A DNA stretch of 64,000 nucleotides from Muribaculum gordoncarteri (GTDB lineage Bacteria > Bacteroidota > Bacteroidia > Bacteroidales > Muribaculaceae), in assembly GCF_004803695.1 (NCBI RefSeq), contig NZ_CP039393.1:434001-498000 (forward strand), in the 5' to 3' direction. Position numbers and translations under genes: made by a program. Positions 62,460 through 64,000 of the stretch are shown in pieces. The notes below the pieces were generated by a model. It did not search any database, was not told the origin of the DNA, and saw only the letters and a program-made list of their open reading frames with translations. The first letter of the stretch is position 1; every line of letters begins with the position of its first letter.

Positions 62460-63824
62460 ATGGCAAGTATCAAACGTTATTTATCTTCCAAAGTGGAAGG
62501 AAATGGCAGGTCTGAAATACAATTCAGGCTTAGCCTCACCAAAGACATAAAACTCCGCCTGAAGAGCGGCATATATATCAAGCCGTCACGTTTCAATGCA
62601 GGAACGATAGTCAAGCCTCGCGCCAACCAGGAAGAGATTGCTGAATTGAAAGAACTTGAACGAAAGATTCGAGATCTTGAAGATTACATCTATGCGTTGT
62701 GCGAGGACAATCCCGTAGAGCGTCTTACCAAAGAATTTCTTACCAAGGAGATCGACCGCTTTCATCATCCCAAGCGCGAGCGCAAGCCTAAGGAGGTTGA
62801 GGAGAAGCTGCAAAAGAAGTTCATCGAGCTTGTGGAGGAATTTCCGACAAAGCGCGGACTTTCGGAGTGGCGTCACCGCAGATATGGTGTATTGAGCCGT
62901 AGCCTGCACAGGTTTGAACTTTACCGGAAAGTGAAGCGTCAGCTACCTGCAAAACTTGACTTCGAGATGTTCACAACCGACATACTGGAGGATTATGAAC
63001 GTTTCCTGCGCAACGAGCCAGAGATATTTGACAAATACCCCAGGATATTCGAGCAATACCCGGCGGAAACGAGAAAGGCGCGAAAATCACGCCGTCCGTT
63101 CCCCAAAGGCGACAATACCATAATAAACATATTCGCCTGTCTGCGCACATTCTTCCACTGGGCCATTGAGGAAGGACTTACCACCAACAATCCGTTTGTG
63201 AAATACAAAGGTAAGACCACGGAGCATTACGGCACACCTTACTACATAACTCTTGAAGAACGCGACCGCATTGCGGATTTTGACCTGTCGGCCAACAAGT
63301 CGCTTGCAGTCCAGCGTGACATCTTCATATTCCATTGCTGCATAGGCTGCCGCATATCCGACCTTATGCGCCTTACTCCGGCCAACATTATAAATGACGC
63401 GGTGGAGTATATCGCCAGCAAGACCAAGGGGGAGCGTCCTAATGTGATACGTGTGCCACTTACCCAAAGGGCAAAGGATATTCTCGAACGCTACAAGGGA
63501 GAGGACAGCGAGGGGCGGATCTTGCCGTTCATAAGCTCGCAGAAATACAACGTGGCCATCAAGAAGATATTTAAGGAGTGTGGGATAACGAGAATCGTTA
63601 CGATTCTCAACCCCACCACCGGGGAGGAGGAGCAGCGTCCTATAAACGAGATAGCAAGCAGTCACCTTGCCCGGCGCACATTCGTAGGCAACCTTTACAA
63701 GAAGGTGAAAGACCCGAATCTCGTCGGTGCGTTGAGCGGCCACAAAGAAGGCAGCAGGGCATTCTCGCGATACCGCGACATAGACGACGATATGAAGAAA
63801 GAGCTTATCGGGCTTATGGAATAA
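62460..63824 (+). CDS. Tyrosine site-specific recombinase (integrase)
   Basis: 454 residues from ATG 62460; a TTG three codons earlier lies in the repeat. N-terminal arm-binding/SAM-like region (SRFNAGTIVKPRANQEEIAE) and core-binding domain, then the catalytic domain: CRISDLMRL (Arg), TKGERPN (Lys region), HLARRTF (HxxR), GHK and RYRDID (Tyr nucleophile). It should integrate and excise the element bounded nearby. Intact. Followed by a terminator and an XRE repressor, a typical module order. Confidence 0.93.
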   Translation: MASIKRYLSSKVEGNGRSEIQFRLSLTKDIKLRLKSGIYIKPSRFNAGTIVKPRANQEEIAELKELERKIRDLEDYIYALCEDNPVERLTKEFLTKEIDRFHHPKRERKPKEVEEKLQKKFIELVEEFPTKRGLSEWRHRRYGVLSRSLHRFELYRKVKRQLPAKLDFEMFTTDILEDYERFLRNEPEIFDKYPRIFEQYPAETRKARKSRRPFPKGDNTIINIFACLRTFFHWAIEEGLTTNNPFVKYKGKTTEHYGTPYYITLEERDRIADFDLSANKSLAVQRDIFIFHCCIGCRISDLMRLTPANIINDAVEYIASKTKGERPNVIRVPLTQRAKDILERYKGEDSEGRILPFISSQKYNVAIKKIFKECGITRIVTILNPTTGEEEQRPINEIASSHLARRTFVGNLYKKVKDPNLVGALSGHKEGSRAFSRYRDIDDDMKKELIGLME

Positions 63825-63833
63825 TCGCATAGG

Positions 63834-63875
63834 GAGGGGATAATTCGCGGAATGCGAACATTTCCCCTCTTATTG
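63834..63875 (+). terminator. Terminator after the integrase
   Basis: GAGGGGA (63834-63840) pairs with TCCCCTC (63863-63869); an inner hairpin TTCGC/GCGAA sits in the loop. TTATT follows. Confidence 0.5.
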
Positions 63876-63878
63876 TGG

Positions 63879-63908
63879 TTGACAAATAAAATATATTTAC
63901 TAACTTTG
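63879..63908 (+). promoter_or_regulatory. Promoter of the XRE regulator at the window end
   Basis: TTG 63879-63881, 19-bp spacer, TAACTTTG 63901-63908. Confidence 0.6.
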
Positions 63909-63924
63909 TCAACTAAATTATAGC

Positions 63925-64000
63925 ATGGATATGAACAAGCAAGCCAACGATATATTTTCACGCCGGTTGCGTCAGGCAAGGCTGATGAAGGGATTTTCTT
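63925..64000 (+). CDS. XRE-type regulator, N-terminus only
   Basis: ATG 63925 begins MDMNKQANDIFSRRLRQARL then MKGFS at the window edge. The SRRLRQARLMKGFS stretch is the start of a Cro/CI helix-turn-helix. Likely the repressor of the integrated element whose integrase precedes it. Only 25 codons are visible. Confidence 0.6.
   Translation, partial: MDMNKQANDIFSRRLRQARLMKGFS

Overview
The window looks like chromosomal DNA of a gut Bacteroidales, most plausibly family Muribaculaceae; this is inferred, not tested. The evidence is the 11-subunit complex I without NuoEFG, a NuoCD fusion, a short AtpC, Bacteroidetes-type promoters (TTG-N19/20-TAnnTTTG), many SusCD-era style surface lipoproteins and TonB receptors, DUF4922/SpoIID and DUF4372 transposase families. 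Codon use is GC-rich and uniform up to about 29.7 kb and clearly more AT-rich in most of what follows, so the window joins a core block to an accessory island.

Core block (1-29.7 kb). An ECF sigma factor with two downstream envelope genes (one cut by the window edge), a ZupT metal transporter, an MscS-type channel and a TonB receptor/lipoprotein pair lead into a single 17-kb plus-strand bioenergetic block: nuoA-B-CD-H, then the whole F1Fo ATP synthase (atpD-C-B-E-F-H-A-G), then nuoI-J-K-L-M-N. The ATP synthase genes sit inside the complex I operon, and the nuoA leader carries a terminator-like hairpin. A GNAT enzyme and an overlapping trio (GT2 glycosyltransferase, DUF4922-SpoIID fusion, AmpG-like permease) suggest cell-wall sugar or muropeptide handling.

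Accessory island (29.9-64 kb). An AlbA_2 regulator and a DbpA-like helicase are followed by a candidate orphan small RNA and a WYL regulator (WYL-1). Next comes a retron: a 243-nt ncRNA closed by a 14-bp a1/a2 helix, a retron-type reverse transcriptase, and a translationally coupled but frameshifted alpha/beta hydrolase. The WYL-1 and retron promoters share an operator at the same distance from the -7 box. A decayed VWA-protein gene and a small winged-helix gene follow. Two near-identical 1325-bp IS4-family elements in the same orientation then bracket a vitamin B12 acquisition operon (cobalamin riboswitch, DUF4465 lipoprotein, PKD lipoprotein, L-domain-like lipoprotein, BtuG, an HUH nuclease and BtuB). 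That 11.9-kb composite block lies exactly between a regulated promoter and the gene it appears to have driven.

From 49 to 61.6 kb the most unusual material is a set of at least five or six promoters that share an inverted repeat (consensus TGTATC-N7-GATACA) whose centre is always 19 nt upstream of the -7 box. They precede a second WYL regulator (WYL-2), a tight operon with an FtsZ-like protein that lacks the GTP-binding signature plus a two-helix membrane protein, a tryptophan-repeat protein, two members of one uncharacterised family, and a metallo-beta-lactamase-fold protein whose two metal-ligand Asp are Asn. A GmrSD-like DUF262/DUF1524 pair (first gene apparently frameshifted) lies between them. 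The right end carries a tyrosine integrase with four copies of an 11-bp repeat around its promoter, a tRNA-like att candidate, and the start of an XRE repressor, typical of an integrated element edge.
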